Positions 16,947-25,583 of a DNA stretch of 64,000 nucleotides are shown one piece after another. A model generated the notes under the pieces. The model had not been told where the DNA came from. It made no database searches and saw only the letters and a list, made by a program, of their open reading frames with translations. The position numbers and the translations under genes are program-made. The stretch's first letter is position 1; the number at the start of each line of letters is the position of its first letter. The stretch comes from an uncultured Ruminococcus sp. (GTDB taxonomy: Bacteria > Bacillota > Clostridia > Oscillospirales > Acutalibacteraceae): the NCBI GenBank assembly GCA_910585865.1, contig CAJUGO010000001.1, positions 1 to 64,000 of the forward strand, read 5' to 3'.

Positions 16947-18509
16947 TTATTTTGCGTAATCAGTCGCTCTGTTTTCGCGAATGATATTAACCTTAATTTG
17001 TCCGGGATACTCAAGCTCCTCTTCAATTTTCTTACAAATATCTCTTGCAAGCGGAATCATACGTTCATCATTTATAATTTCAGGTTTAACCATTACTCTT
17101 ACTTCACGACCTGCCTGAATAGCAAATGTGCGCTCAACACCGTCAAATGAAGAAGCAACCTCTTCAAGTTTTTGCAGACGCTTGATGTAATTTTCCACAT
17201 TCTCACGTCTAGCGCCCGGTCTTGCAGCCGAGAGTGCATCCGCCGCCTGTACAAGACAGGCAACAATTGTTTTAGCTTCAACATCGCCGTGGTGTGCATG
17301 GATAGCATGAATAACTGCATCGCTTTCCTTATATTTGCGTGCAATATCAACACCAATCTGTATATGTGTACCTTCAACTTCATGGTCAATTGATTTGCCT
17401 ATATCATGCAGCAAACCTGCACGCTTTGCAACGGTTGGATCAATACCCAACTCGCTTGCCATCATACCTGCCAGATAAGATACCTCTAGCGAATGATTAA
17501 GCACATTCTGACCGTAGCTTGTACGATAACGAAGTCTGCCGAGCAACTTAATAATTTCAGGATGAACATTATGCACGCCGGCTTCAAGCACTACTCTTTC
17601 GCCCTCATGCTTAATAGTTGCGTCAACCTCTCGTCTTGCCTTTTCTACAGTCTCTTCAATTCTCGCCGGATGAATACGTCCGTCTGAAATAAGTCTTTCA
17701 AGTGCAATTCTGGCAACTTCACGCCTTACCGGCTCAAAGCACGAAAGCGTAATTGCCTCAGGGGTATCATCAATAATTAAATCAACACCCGTTAGTGTTT
17801 CAATGGCTCTTATGTTTCTTCCCTCTCTGCCTATGATACGTCCTTTCATCTCATCATTCGGCAGCGGTACAACTGAAATTGTTGCCTCCGCAACCTGCTC
17901 CGCAGCAAGCCGCTGGATAGCCAATGAAATAATGTTTCTTGCTTTCTCGTCAGCTTCTTCCTTAAGCTGTTCGGTATATTCCATAATTTTTACCGACTTT
18001 TCATGTACAAGCTCGTTTTCAAGCTGTGAAAGCAAATAACTTTTTGCCTGCTCTGCAGTATAGCCCGAGATTTTTTCAAGCATCTCAAACTGGCTCTTTT
18101 TAAGGGTTTCAATCTCCTCAAGCTTTGCGTCAGCTTCCTTAAGTTTCTTGGCAACTTTCTCTTCTTTTTGCTCCATATTATCGAGCTTTCTGTCAAGAGT
18201 TTCTTCTTTCTGCTGAATTCTTCTTTCCTGACGCTGCACTTCCTTGCGGCGGTCGGAAATCTCTTTCTCACTTTCAGTTCTGAAGCGATGAACCTCATCC
18301 TTACCCTCAAGGACTACTTCCTTTTTCCTTGCTTCAGCTGTTTTAATAGCATCTGCAACAATCTTCTTTGCCTCTTCTTCAGCACTGCCTATTTCCTTTT
18401 CGGCAGTGTTTTTTCTTATGGCAATTCCAAGGAAAATACCTGCGGCCGCACCAACAATTAATGTAACGACCATACAGATAACTGCAATCCATAACTGCAT
18501 TTCGGACAC
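16947..18509 (-). CDS. rny: Ribonuclease Y
   Basis: A membrane-tethered endoribonuclease that starts mRNA decay in Gram-positive bacteria. The 520 residues have one N-terminal membrane segment (about 7-27, VICMVVTLIVGAAAGIFLGIAI), a long charged coiled coil (about 35-190), a KH domain (about 205-270, GRIIGREGRNIRAIETLTGVDLIIDDTPEAI given here in two parts as GRIIGREGRNIRAI and LIIDDTPEAI), and an HD domain with LNHSLEVSYLAG and LLHDIGKSIDHE. The C-terminal part (PGQIKVNIIRE) is conserved. Length matches the family. An AAGGAGG site precedes the ATG. Confidence 0.97.
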   Translation of the reverse strand: MSEMQLWIAVICMVVTLIVGAAAGIFLGIAIRKNTAEKEIGSAEEEAKKIVADAIKTAEARKKEVVLEGKDEVHRFRTESEKEISDRRKEVQRQERRIQQKEETLDRKLDNMEQKEEKVAKKLKEADAKLEEIETLKKSQFEMLEKISGYTAEQAKSYLLSQLENELVHEKSVKIMEYTEQLKEEADEKARNIISLAIQRLAAEQVAEATISVVPLPNDEMKGRIIGREGRNIRAIETLTGVDLIIDDTPEAITLSCFEPVRREVARIALERLISDGRIHPARIEETVEKARREVDATIKHEGERVVLEAGVHNVHPEIIKLLGRLRYRTSYGQNVLNHSLEVSYLAGMMASELGIDPTVAKRAGLLHDIGKSIDHEVEGTHIQIGVDIARKYKESDAVIHAIHAHHGDVEAKTIVACLVQAADALSAARPGARRENVENYIKRLQKLEEVASSFDGVERTFAIQAGREVRVMVKPEIINDERMIPLARDICKKIEEELEYPGQIKVNIIRENRATDYAK

Positions 18510-18978
18510 CTCCTTAAATTTGATTTTTCCAAACTCAATAATTCCCGATCAAATAACCTTTAAAGGTGCCGTTAAACAAGATATTCAATTTTCATTTTTA
18601 CAAAATATTTTTTAATATGGATAAGCCTTTTCGACAAATAAATAACAAAAAATGTTATAAAAACTATAAAAAATATCTATATAAACGGCTCTGTAAAGAG
18701 TCTGATTAAAAAAACAAAAACAAATCTTTATTTCTCTCTGATCTGTTTTTGCACAAAATCCGCAATTGCAGAATTCTAAATTAATTTTATAATAAAAAAA
18801 TACAATTGTCAAGAATAACTATGGCACAAATGCAAATAAATAATTGCAATGTATATTAATATCTTGTAATTTTTGTCCATATCAATAACAAAGATGACCA
18901 AAAATGCGAAGTAAATTCGTATTTTTTACATAGTTTGTAAAAATTGGAAAATTTTTTCGTTAAATCTTTATCAAACTA
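18510..18978. other. Non-coding stretch between rny and gap
   Basis: AT-rich sequence holding the divergent upstream regions of rny and gap. I see no gene with a ribosome site and no strong structure apart from the gap promoter at its right end. Confidence 0.5.
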
Positions 18979-19007
18979 TTGAAGAAATGAAAAAAATGTA
19001 ATATAAT
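18979..19007 (+). promoter_or_regulatory. gap promoter
   Basis: TTGAAG (18979-18984), a 17-bp spacer and TATAAT (19002-19007), 35 bp upstream of the start codon. Confidence 0.7.
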
Positions 19008-19041
19008 AAAACTACCTTAAATTTTTAGGAGGAATTATTTT

Positions 19042-20073
19042 ATGTCAGTAAAAGTTGCAATTAACGGTTTTGGCCGCATCGGTCGTCTTGCTTTCAGACA
19101 GATGTTCGGAGCTGAAGGTTATGAAGTAGTAGCTATTAACGATCTTACAGATCCTAAGATGCTCGCTGACCTTCTTAAGTATGATACTGCTCAGGGCGGT
19201 TACTGCGGCAGAATCGGTGAAAATCTTCATACTGTTGAAGCAGGTGAAAGTTCAATTATCGTTGACGGCAAGGAAATTACAATTTATGCTAAGCCAAATG
19301 CTGCTGAGCTTCCTTGGGGCGAAATCGGCGTTGATGTAGTATTGGAATGCACAGGTTTCTACTGCTCAAAGGCAAAGAGCCAGGCTCATATTGATGCCGG
19401 CGCTAAGAAGGTTGTTATTTCAGCTCCTGCAGGAAACGACCTTAAAACAATCGTATACAGTGTTAACGAAGGTACTCTTACAGCAGACGATGCTATTATT
19501 TCTGCTGCATCATGTACAACAAACTGCCTTGCTCCTATGGCTGATACTCTTAACAAGTATGCAGAAATCCAGAGCGGCATTATGTCAACAATTCACGCTT
19601 ACACAGGCGATCAGATGATTCTTGACGGTCCCCACAGAAAGGGTGACCTCAGAAGAGCAAGAGCAGGTGCTGCTAATATCGTTCCAAACTCAACAGGTGC
19701 TGCAAAGGCTATCGGTCTTGTAATTCCTGAGCTTAACGGCAAGCTTATCGGTTCTGCTCAGCGTGTTCCTGTTCCTACAGGTTCAACAACAATTCTTACA
19801 GCTGTTGTTAAGGGCAATGATGTTACAGTTGAAGGCATCAACGCTGCTATGAAGGCTGCTGCTTCAGAATCTTTCGGTTACAATGAAGATCCAATCGTTT
19901 CTTCTGATGTTATCGGTATGAAGTACGGCTCACTTTTTGATGCTACACAGACAATGGTTTCAAAGATTGCCGACGATCTTTATGAGGTTCAGGTTGTTTC
20001 TTGGTATGATAATGAAAATTCATACACAAGCCAGATGGTTAGAACAATTAAATACTTCGCTGAATTAGGTTAA
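19042..20073 (+). CDS. gap: Glyceraldehyde-3-phosphate dehydrogenase
   Basis: Glycolytic enzyme that oxidises glyceraldehyde-3-phosphate with NAD. The 343 residues show the Rossmann start VAINGFGRIGRLAFRQ, the active-site SCTTNCLAP with Cys158, and WYDNENSYTSQMVRT near the end. The gene is monocistronic, with its own promoter, a GGAGG site and a terminator. Its codons look optimised (frequent GCT, GTT, AAG) compared with its neighbours, which fits high expression. Confidence 0.97.
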   Translation: MSVKVAINGFGRIGRLAFRQMFGAEGYEVVAINDLTDPKMLADLLKYDTAQGGYCGRIGENLHTVEAGESSIIVDGKEITIYAKPNAAELPWGEIGVDVVLECTGFYCSKAKSQAHIDAGAKKVVISAPAGNDLKTIVYSVNEGTLTADDAIISAASCTTNCLAPMADTLNKYAEIQSGIMSTIHAYTGDQMILDGPHRKGDLRRARAGAANIVPNSTGAAKAIGLVIPELNGKLIGSAQRVPVPTGSTTILTAVVKGNDVTVEGINAAMKAAASESFGYNEDPIVSSDVIGMKYGSLFDATQTMVSKIADDLYEVQVVSWYDNENSYTSQMVRTIKYFAELG

Positions 20074-20093
20074 TCTGCGACTTAACAAATATC

Positions 20094-20121
20094 GGGCTGT
20101 CCTTATAGGACAGCCCTTTTT
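20094..20121 (+). terminator. gap terminator
   Basis: GGGCTGTCC, TTATA loop, GGACAGCCC, then five T residues, 20 bp after the gap stop codon. Confidence 0.93.
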
Positions 20122-20337
20122 GTATATTTGATACTCCCATTGCTTAAAACTAAAATTTATATACCGGACATATATAAAAAATCATAAACAAAATAACAAA
20201 CTATATTTTCACAATATAAAGCATAATTGTAAAACAATTTAACAAAACACTGCAGAAAATTATTTGTTTTAAGGCTAGAAAGCTCCAACAAAGCTGGCAA
20301 TTATTTTATAGTGAACTTCAGTTATTAAAAAATAAAA

Positions 20338-20371
20338 AGTCATATTTACCGTATTTTAGGCAAATATGACT
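20338..20371 (-). terminator. Terminator after the small lipoprotein gene
   Basis: A 13-bp stem (AGTCATATTTGCC with GGTAAATATGACT) is followed on the minus strand by TTTTTATTTTTT. Together with the ribosome site it shows the short minus-strand gene upstream is a genuine transcription unit. Confidence 0.85.
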
Positions 20372-20435
20372 GGCAATTTTATTCAGTTGTTTTTTACATA
20401 GCTATGTAAAACCTATTATTGTGCTCATCGTTATA

Positions 20436-20576
20436 TCAGATATCTATGTTAGCACTTCTTATAAATTTTGATGACAATTCAGTATCCTTTGCAGATGCAG
20501 TATTTCCGGCAGAACACCCTGCTAAAACTATACATATAAATAGCATAGTTAAAAGTATTGATAAAATCCTGCGCAT
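20436..20576 (-). CDS. Small lipoprotein, 46 aa
   Basis: Starts at ATG 20574-20576 with AGAAAGGAG 7 nt upstream. The sequence MRRILSILLTMLFICIVLAGC is a lipoprotein signal peptide with lipobox LAGC (Cys21). Only about 25 residues follow (SAGNTASAKDTELSSKFIR...), so the mature product is a lipid-anchored peptide. It could be a real small lipoprotein or the front of a formerly longer gene; the terminator at 20338-20371 argues for a working unit. No function can be assigned. Confidence 0.6.
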   Translation of the reverse strand: MRRILSILLTMLFICIVLAGCSAGNTASAKDTELSSKFIRSANIDI

Positions 20577-21151
20577 ATCAATTCTCCTTTCTGATTAAAT
20601 ATATTTTATAGCATTGCATTCCGATGCATCTTCACCGATTATCATATATTTATATTTTTTTGCCGGGATATTAATTGGCAAATTATAGTATCGGAATTAT
20701 TTTTTATTTATATTTTAGCAAAAATGGTAAACCCACCTTCAGTACTAATTATCTGATATTTTCACCATCTCTGCATAATTTATTAGTACGGTATAACCCA
20801 TAACCTTACGCTGATTATAATTTTGTCTGTGTATATGTTACATAATATCACAACATTAGCTGTTTTGTCAATTAAAATTATTTAAGTTTACATTTTATTT
20901 TATATATATCTTGATTTATATAAATACTCAGATATTTTTTATGTATAATAATTCATAAAATCCACTTTCTGAATGCACAATAAATATACCAAACATTACA
21001 AAACAGAAATAGATAATTTTTCACAGTTCAAACGAATATATTAAAAATTGTTTTGAAAGAATTTTGTGTAAAATATTTTCGCAACTTGTAAATTTTGGTC
21101 ATATTTTATAAAAAATACACTAAATTTTAGTTTTAATTTTTTTGAATTTGC
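20577..21151. other. AT-rich non-coding stretch upstream of glgB
   Basis: No gene is seen. The only notable structure is an 8-bp inverted repeat, GTACTAAT (20742-20749) and ATTAGTAC (20782-20789). The right end carries the glgB promoter region. Confidence 0.4.
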
Positions 21152-21180
21152 TTGAAATTAACATATTTTTTTGGTATTAT
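21152..21180 (+). promoter_or_regulatory. Promoter of the glgBCDA operon
   Basis: TTGAAA (21152-21157), a 17-bp spacer and TATTAT (21175-21180), about 65 bp upstream of glgB. Confidence 0.65.
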
Positions 21181-21246
21181 ATTAATTGTAGATTAGTTTA
21201 ATAAGATTTTTTAATACATATTTTTTTGTTATAAGGAGCTGAATAT

Positions 21247-23148
21247 ATGAATTACAGCTTTAACGAGGCTCGATCTGCACTTGATGTCTTTCATGCCGGA
21301 GATGCTGTGCATGCTTATGACCTGTTCGGTGCACACCTCGAAAGCCGTGACGGCAAGTACGGCGCTGTATTCAGAGTATGGGCACCAAATGCCCTTAGTG
21401 TATCTGTTATAGGAAATTTTAACGAATGGAATCAAAATGCTGATTTTATGTATAAAATCAGCAGCGGTTGTTGGGAGATTTTTATTGAAGGCATTACTCA
21501 ATATACAATTTATAAATACTGCATTGAAACTATCACACATGAAAAAATTCTAAAAGCTGATCCGTTTGCTTTTCATTCTCAGACAAGACCGGATAACGCA
21601 TCATTGGTTTACGATATAGAAGAATATAAATGGAACGATGAAGCCTGGTTCAGTACTCGAAGAAAGCGCGACAAGTCTAAAGATCCAATGAACATTTATG
21701 AAATGCACGCAGGTTCTTGGCGCAAGTATCCTGACGGAAACTTTTTTAACTATCGCAAGCTTGCAGAAGAACTTGTCCCTTATCTTAAAGAAATGCATTA
21801 TACCCATGTTCAGTTTATGCCTATTATGGAGTATCCTCTTGATGAGAGTTGGGGTTTTCAAACAACCGGTTATTTTTCTGCTACATCACGCTACGGCACC
21901 CCCGGTGATTTGATGTACCTTATTGACATGCTCCACAATGAAAATATCGGCGTAATTATCGATTGGGTTCCCTCAAACTTTCCAAAAGACCCTCACGGTT
22001 TAGAGTGTTTTGACGGCACCTGTCTTTATGAAAATGAAGATCCTAAAATCGGACAGAGGCCTGCATGGGGCACTTGTCTTTTTAATTTTGCAAGATACGA
22101 AGTCATTAGTTTTCTTGTATCTTCAGCTATGTTTTGGCTTGATAAATTTCACATAGACGGAATCAGGGTAGGTGCTCTTTCATCTATGCTGTATCTTGAT
22201 TACGGCAAGGAAGACGGCGAATGGATGCCAAACAAATTTGGCAGCAAAGAAAATCTTGAGGCTATTGACTTTATTAAACGTCTCAACACCGCAGTGCATA
22301 TGTATCATCCCGATGTTATGATGTTTGCCGAAGAAAACACCTCGTGGCCAAAGCTTACAAGCAAGATTGAAGAAGGCGGTCTGGGATTTGACTTTAAATG
22401 GAATATGGGATGGATGAATGATATGCTCCATTACATGTCACTAAATTCCATGTGGAGACCTTTTAACCACGATAGTCTTACATTTAGCTTTTTCTATGCC
22501 TTTGCAGAGCGTTTCCTTCTTCCTGTTTCTCATGATGAAGTATCGCACGGAAAAGGCTCACTAATAAATAAAATGCCAGGCCAGTATGATGAAAAATTTG
22601 CGGGTGTCAGAGCATTTATTGCCTATATGTATGCGCACCCGGGCAAAAAACTCATATTCATGGGCACAGAAATCGGCCAGTTTGAGGAATGGGACGTAAA
22701 TTCAGCAATACAATGGGATTTACTGTCATATAACTCCCACCGTGAATTAAAAGAATTTTTTAAAGAAATTAATAAATTTTATCTTGAAAACAAACCGTTT
22801 TATGAGCTTGACACTGTATGGAAAGGGTTTGATTGGATACATCACGACGACTATACAAACAGCGTCATTGCATTTAAGCGTACAGACAGCAGCGGAAATG
22901 AGATAGTTGCTGTATGTAACTTCCAGCCTATCGCGCGTGAAGGATACTTTATCGGCGTCCCTAAACATGGTTTGTATGATGAAATATTTAATTCGGATGA
23001 ACTGAGATTTGGAGGCACAGGTGTTTCCAACGGTAAGGGAATAAAAACTGAGCACATGAAAATTCACGGCTGCAATCAGGGTCTTTCACTGACACTTCCG
23101 CCTCTCGGCGTAATTTATCTAAAATGTATGCAAGAACTAGATTCATAA
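21247..23148 (+). CDS. glgB: GlgB family 1,4-alpha-glucan branching enzyme homologue with altered active site
   Basis: 633 residues with an N-terminal CBM48 (GAVFRVWAPNALSVSVIGNFNEW), a GH13 barrel and a C-terminal all-beta domain, the normal GlgB plan and length. Conserved blocks are present: NIYEMHAGSW, TGYFSATSRYGTPGD, HIDGIRVG, FAEENTSWP (Glu362) and SHDEVSHGKGSL (His429-Asp430). Two active-site positions differ. The catalytic nucleophile Asp of RVDAVASM is Gly309 (codon GGT 22171-22173), and the His of DWVPxHFP is Asn244. In GH13 enzymes loss of that Asp abolishes catalysis, so this copy is probably inactive or non-hydrolytic, perhaps a glucan-binding or regulatory partner of the operon enzymes. 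Overall sequence is otherwise well preserved. Confidence 0.9.
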   Translation: MNYSFNEARSALDVFHAGDAVHAYDLFGAHLESRDGKYGAVFRVWAPNALSVSVIGNFNEWNQNADFMYKISSGCWEIFIEGITQYTIYKYCIETITHEKILKADPFAFHSQTRPDNASLVYDIEEYKWNDEAWFSTRRKRDKSKDPMNIYEMHAGSWRKYPDGNFFNYRKLAEELVPYLKEMHYTHVQFMPIMEYPLDESWGFQTTGYFSATSRYGTPGDLMYLIDMLHNENIGVIIDWVPSNFPKDPHGLECFDGTCLYENEDPKIGQRPAWGTCLFNFARYEVISFLVSSAMFWLDKFHIDGIRVGALSSMLYLDYGKEDGEWMPNKFGSKENLEAIDFIKRLNTAVHMYHPDVMMFAEENTSWPKLTSKIEEGGLGFDFKWNMGWMNDMLHYMSLNSMWRPFNHDSLTFSFFYAFAERFLLPVSHDEVSHGKGSLINKMPGQYDEKFAGVRAFIAYMYAHPGKKLIFMGTEIGQFEEWDVNSAIQWDLLSYNSHRELKEFFKEINKFYLENKPFYELDTVWKGFDWIHHDDYTNSVIAFKRTDSSGNEIVAVCNFQPIAREGYFIGVPKHGLYDEIFNSDELRFGGTGVSNGKGIKTEHMKIHGCNQGLSLTLPPLGVIYLKCMQELDS

Positions 23149-23251
23149 TAAATCATTAAATTTATTTTCCTGCGCGAATCAACGGCATTTATCGGCTTTT
23201 CGATATTTGCCTTTTCGATAAAATGTTATAAACAAATCGGAGGTATTATAA

Positions 23252-24463
23252 ATGTTTCCAAAAAAGGAAGTAGTTGCCATGCTGCTTGCAGGCGGTCAGG
23301 GTTCCCGCCTCGGAGTACTCACAAAAAAGCTGGCAAAGCCTGCCGTACCGTTCGGCGGCAAATATCGCATTATTGATTTTCCTTTATCAAACTGTGTAAA
23401 CTCAGGAATTGAGGCAGTCGGCATACTTACTCAGTACCAGCCATTAATTCTCAACGAGTATATAGGCAACGGTCAGCCATGGGATTTGGACGGTATGCAC
23501 TCAGGTGTCAATTGTCTCAGTCCTTATCAGGCTGTCGACGGTGCGGACTGGTACTCAGGCACTGCAAATGCAATTTATCAGAATATTAATTATATTGAGC
23601 GTTATAATCCCGAATATGTTGTAATCCTGTCAGGCGATCATATTTATAAAATGGATTATAACAAAATGCTTGAATTCCACAAAGAAAAGAATGCTGCCTG
23701 TACAATTGCTGTAATTGATGTTCCGCTCGAAGAAGCATCCCGTTTTGGTATTCTCAACACTTATGATAACGGCGAGATTTATGAGTTTGATGAAAAACCC
23801 GAGCACCCAAAGAGTACCAATGCATCAATGGGCATTTATATTTTCAGCTGGAAAGAATTGAAAAAGTATTTAACTGAGGATGACGCAAAAGAAACTTCAA
23901 GTCATGACTTTGGAAAAGATGTCCTTCCTGCAATGCTCAATTCAGGAGAAAGAATGTTTGCTTATCCGTTTGAAGGATATTGGAAGGATGTCGGAACAAT
24001 CGACAGCCTTTGGGAAGCTAATATGGATCTGCTTGATCCTAAGGTTACACTCGATTTGAAGGATATTTATTCAAGAAATCCAATGATGCCGCCCCACTAT
24101 ATCGCAAATGAAGCGAGTATTCAGAACTCACTTGTAGCCGATGGCTGCAATGTTTACGGAAATCTTGAGTTTTCAATTCTTTTTTCAGGTGTTACAATCG
24201 GCAAAAATGCTACTATTAACTCCTCAATAATTATGCCGGGTGCTGTGATTGAAGAGGGCGCAAATGTACAGTTTGCCATCGTTGCAGAAAATACTGTTAT
24301 TGGCAAAAATGCCAGAGTAGGACAAAAACCCGAAGATGTTGAGAACCGTGATAATTGGGGTATTACGGTAATTGGTGCAAATACTAAAATTTCAGAAAAT
24401 GCTGTAATAGTATCAAAAACTATGATTGACAGCGACACGGAGGTGACAGGAAATGAGGAGTAA
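23252..24463 (+). CDS. glgC: Glucose-1-phosphate adenylyltransferase, catalytic subunit
   Basis: Makes ADP-glucose from glucose-1-phosphate and ATP, the committed step of glycogen synthesis. The 403 residues carry the nucleotide-binding loop LLAGGQGSRLGVLT, PAVPFGGKYRIIDFPLSN, WYSGTANAIYQN, the catalytic SGDHIYKMDY and FDEKPEHPKST, then a left-handed beta-helix C-terminal domain. All catalytic positions I can check are intact. The stop overlaps the glgD start by 11 nt, which fits assembly as a GlgC/GlgD hetero-oligomer. Confidence 0.96.
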   Translation: MFPKKEVVAMLLAGGQGSRLGVLTKKLAKPAVPFGGKYRIIDFPLSNCVNSGIEAVGILTQYQPLILNEYIGNGQPWDLDGMHSGVNCLSPYQAVDGADWYSGTANAIYQNINYIERYNPEYVVILSGDHIYKMDYNKMLEFHKEKNAACTIAVIDVPLEEASRFGILNTYDNGEIYEFDEKPEHPKSTNASMGIYIFSWKELKKYLTEDDAKETSSHDFGKDVLPAMLNSGERMFAYPFEGYWKDVGTIDSLWEANMDLLDPKVTLDLKDIYSRNPMMPPHYIANEASIQNSLVADGCNVYGNLEFSILFSGVTIGKNATINSSIIMPGAVIEEGANVQFAIVAENTVIGKNARVGQKPEDVENRDNWGITVIGANTKISENAVIVSKTMIDSDTEVTGNEE

Positions 24464-25568
24464 TAATGTACTTGGTTTTATTTTTGCTGCATCACTTGAT
24501 GACAAAATTCCTGAGCTTGCCTCATCACGAACAACCGCAAGTGTTCCAATTGGCGGTAAATACCGGCTTATTGATTTTGAACTTTCAAATATGTCTAATT
24601 CAGGAATCAACAATGTAGGAATAGTTGCCAAAAATAATTTCCAGTCACTTATGGATCATGTGGGGTCAGGAAGCGCATATGATTTATCAAAAAGAAGAAG
24701 TAATCTTTCAATTCTTCCCCCATACGGAGGCAAAACATTTTCTAACCATGTTGAAACAATTTACAATATGCACGGCTATATAGAGCACTGCCGTGAAGAA
24801 TACGTGTTAATCTCTCAAAGTAATGTTGTAACTAATATAGATTATAATGAGGTTTTTGATTTTCATTCTAAAAATAACGCTGACATCACTCTAATTTATA
24901 AAAACGGCGCTATTCCTAACGGCTATGACAGACCTATGACGGTAGATACTGATGAAAGCGGAAGAGTAAAACAATTTTTTGTAAAACCCGAGATTGGCGA
25001 GGAAACCGTTAGACACAACCATGCATACGGATCTGTACTTATTAAAAAAGATTTGCTTATGCAGGAAATCCGCAAAGCATTAAGCGTAAATCAGCTTGAT
25101 ATAAAGCGCCTTATTCAGGATTCTATTGATAATTGCAGAGTTTTTGCCTTTGAAAACAAAGGATACTGTGCTGCAATCAGTTCAATAAACGATTACTTTT
25201 TATTTAATATGGATTTAATGAAAAAATCTGTAAGAGATGAACTTTTCAATCCTCTTCGCCCGATATACACTAAAGTACGCGATGATGCTCCGTCACGTTA
25301 CGGTCTGATGTGCAATATTAAAAATTCGATAATCGCACAAGGCTGCGTAATTAACGGAGAAGTTGAAAACTGTATAATATCAAAAGGTGTTTATGTTGGA
25401 GAAGGCGCAAAACTAAGCAACTGTATTATTATGCAGGATACAAAAATAGGTTGCAATACTAACCTGAATTATGTTATTATTGATAAGGATGTAACCATCA
25501 AAGATGGTCGTTCATTAATGGGATTTGATTCTTATCCCATATATATCGCTAAAAAATCTGTTGTATAA
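24453..25568 (+). CDS. glgD: Glucose-1-phosphate adenylyltransferase, regulatory subunit GlgD
   Basis: A 371-residue GlgC paralogue that keeps the overall fold (TTASVPIGGKYRLIDFELSN; C-terminal beta-helix NCIISKGVYVGEGA) but has lost catalytic features. The GGxGxRL loop is replaced by FAASLDDKIPEL, and SGDHIYKMDY has become SQSNVVTNIDY. This is the known state of GlgD in Firmicutes, where it tunes GlgC. The ATG lies 8 nt after GGAGG inside the end of glgC. Confidence 0.95.
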   Translation: MRSNNVLGFIFAASLDDKIPELASSRTTASVPIGGKYRLIDFELSNMSNSGINNVGIVAKNNFQSLMDHVGSGSAYDLSKRRSNLSILPPYGGKTFSNHVETIYNMHGYIEHCREEYVLISQSNVVTNIDYNEVFDFHSKNNADITLIYKNGAIPNGYDRPMTVDTDESGRVKQFFVKPEIGEETVRHNHAYGSVLIKKDLLMQEIRKALSVNQLDIKRLIQDSIDNCRVFAFENKGYCAAISSINDYFLFNMDLMKKSVRDELFNPLRPIYTKVRDDAPSRYGLMCNIKNSIIAQGCVINGEVENCIISKGVYVGEGAKLSNCIIMQDTKIGCNTNLNYVIIDKDVTIKDGRSLMGFDSYPIYIAKKSVV

Positions 25569-25583
25569 CAGGAGGTAATCCAG

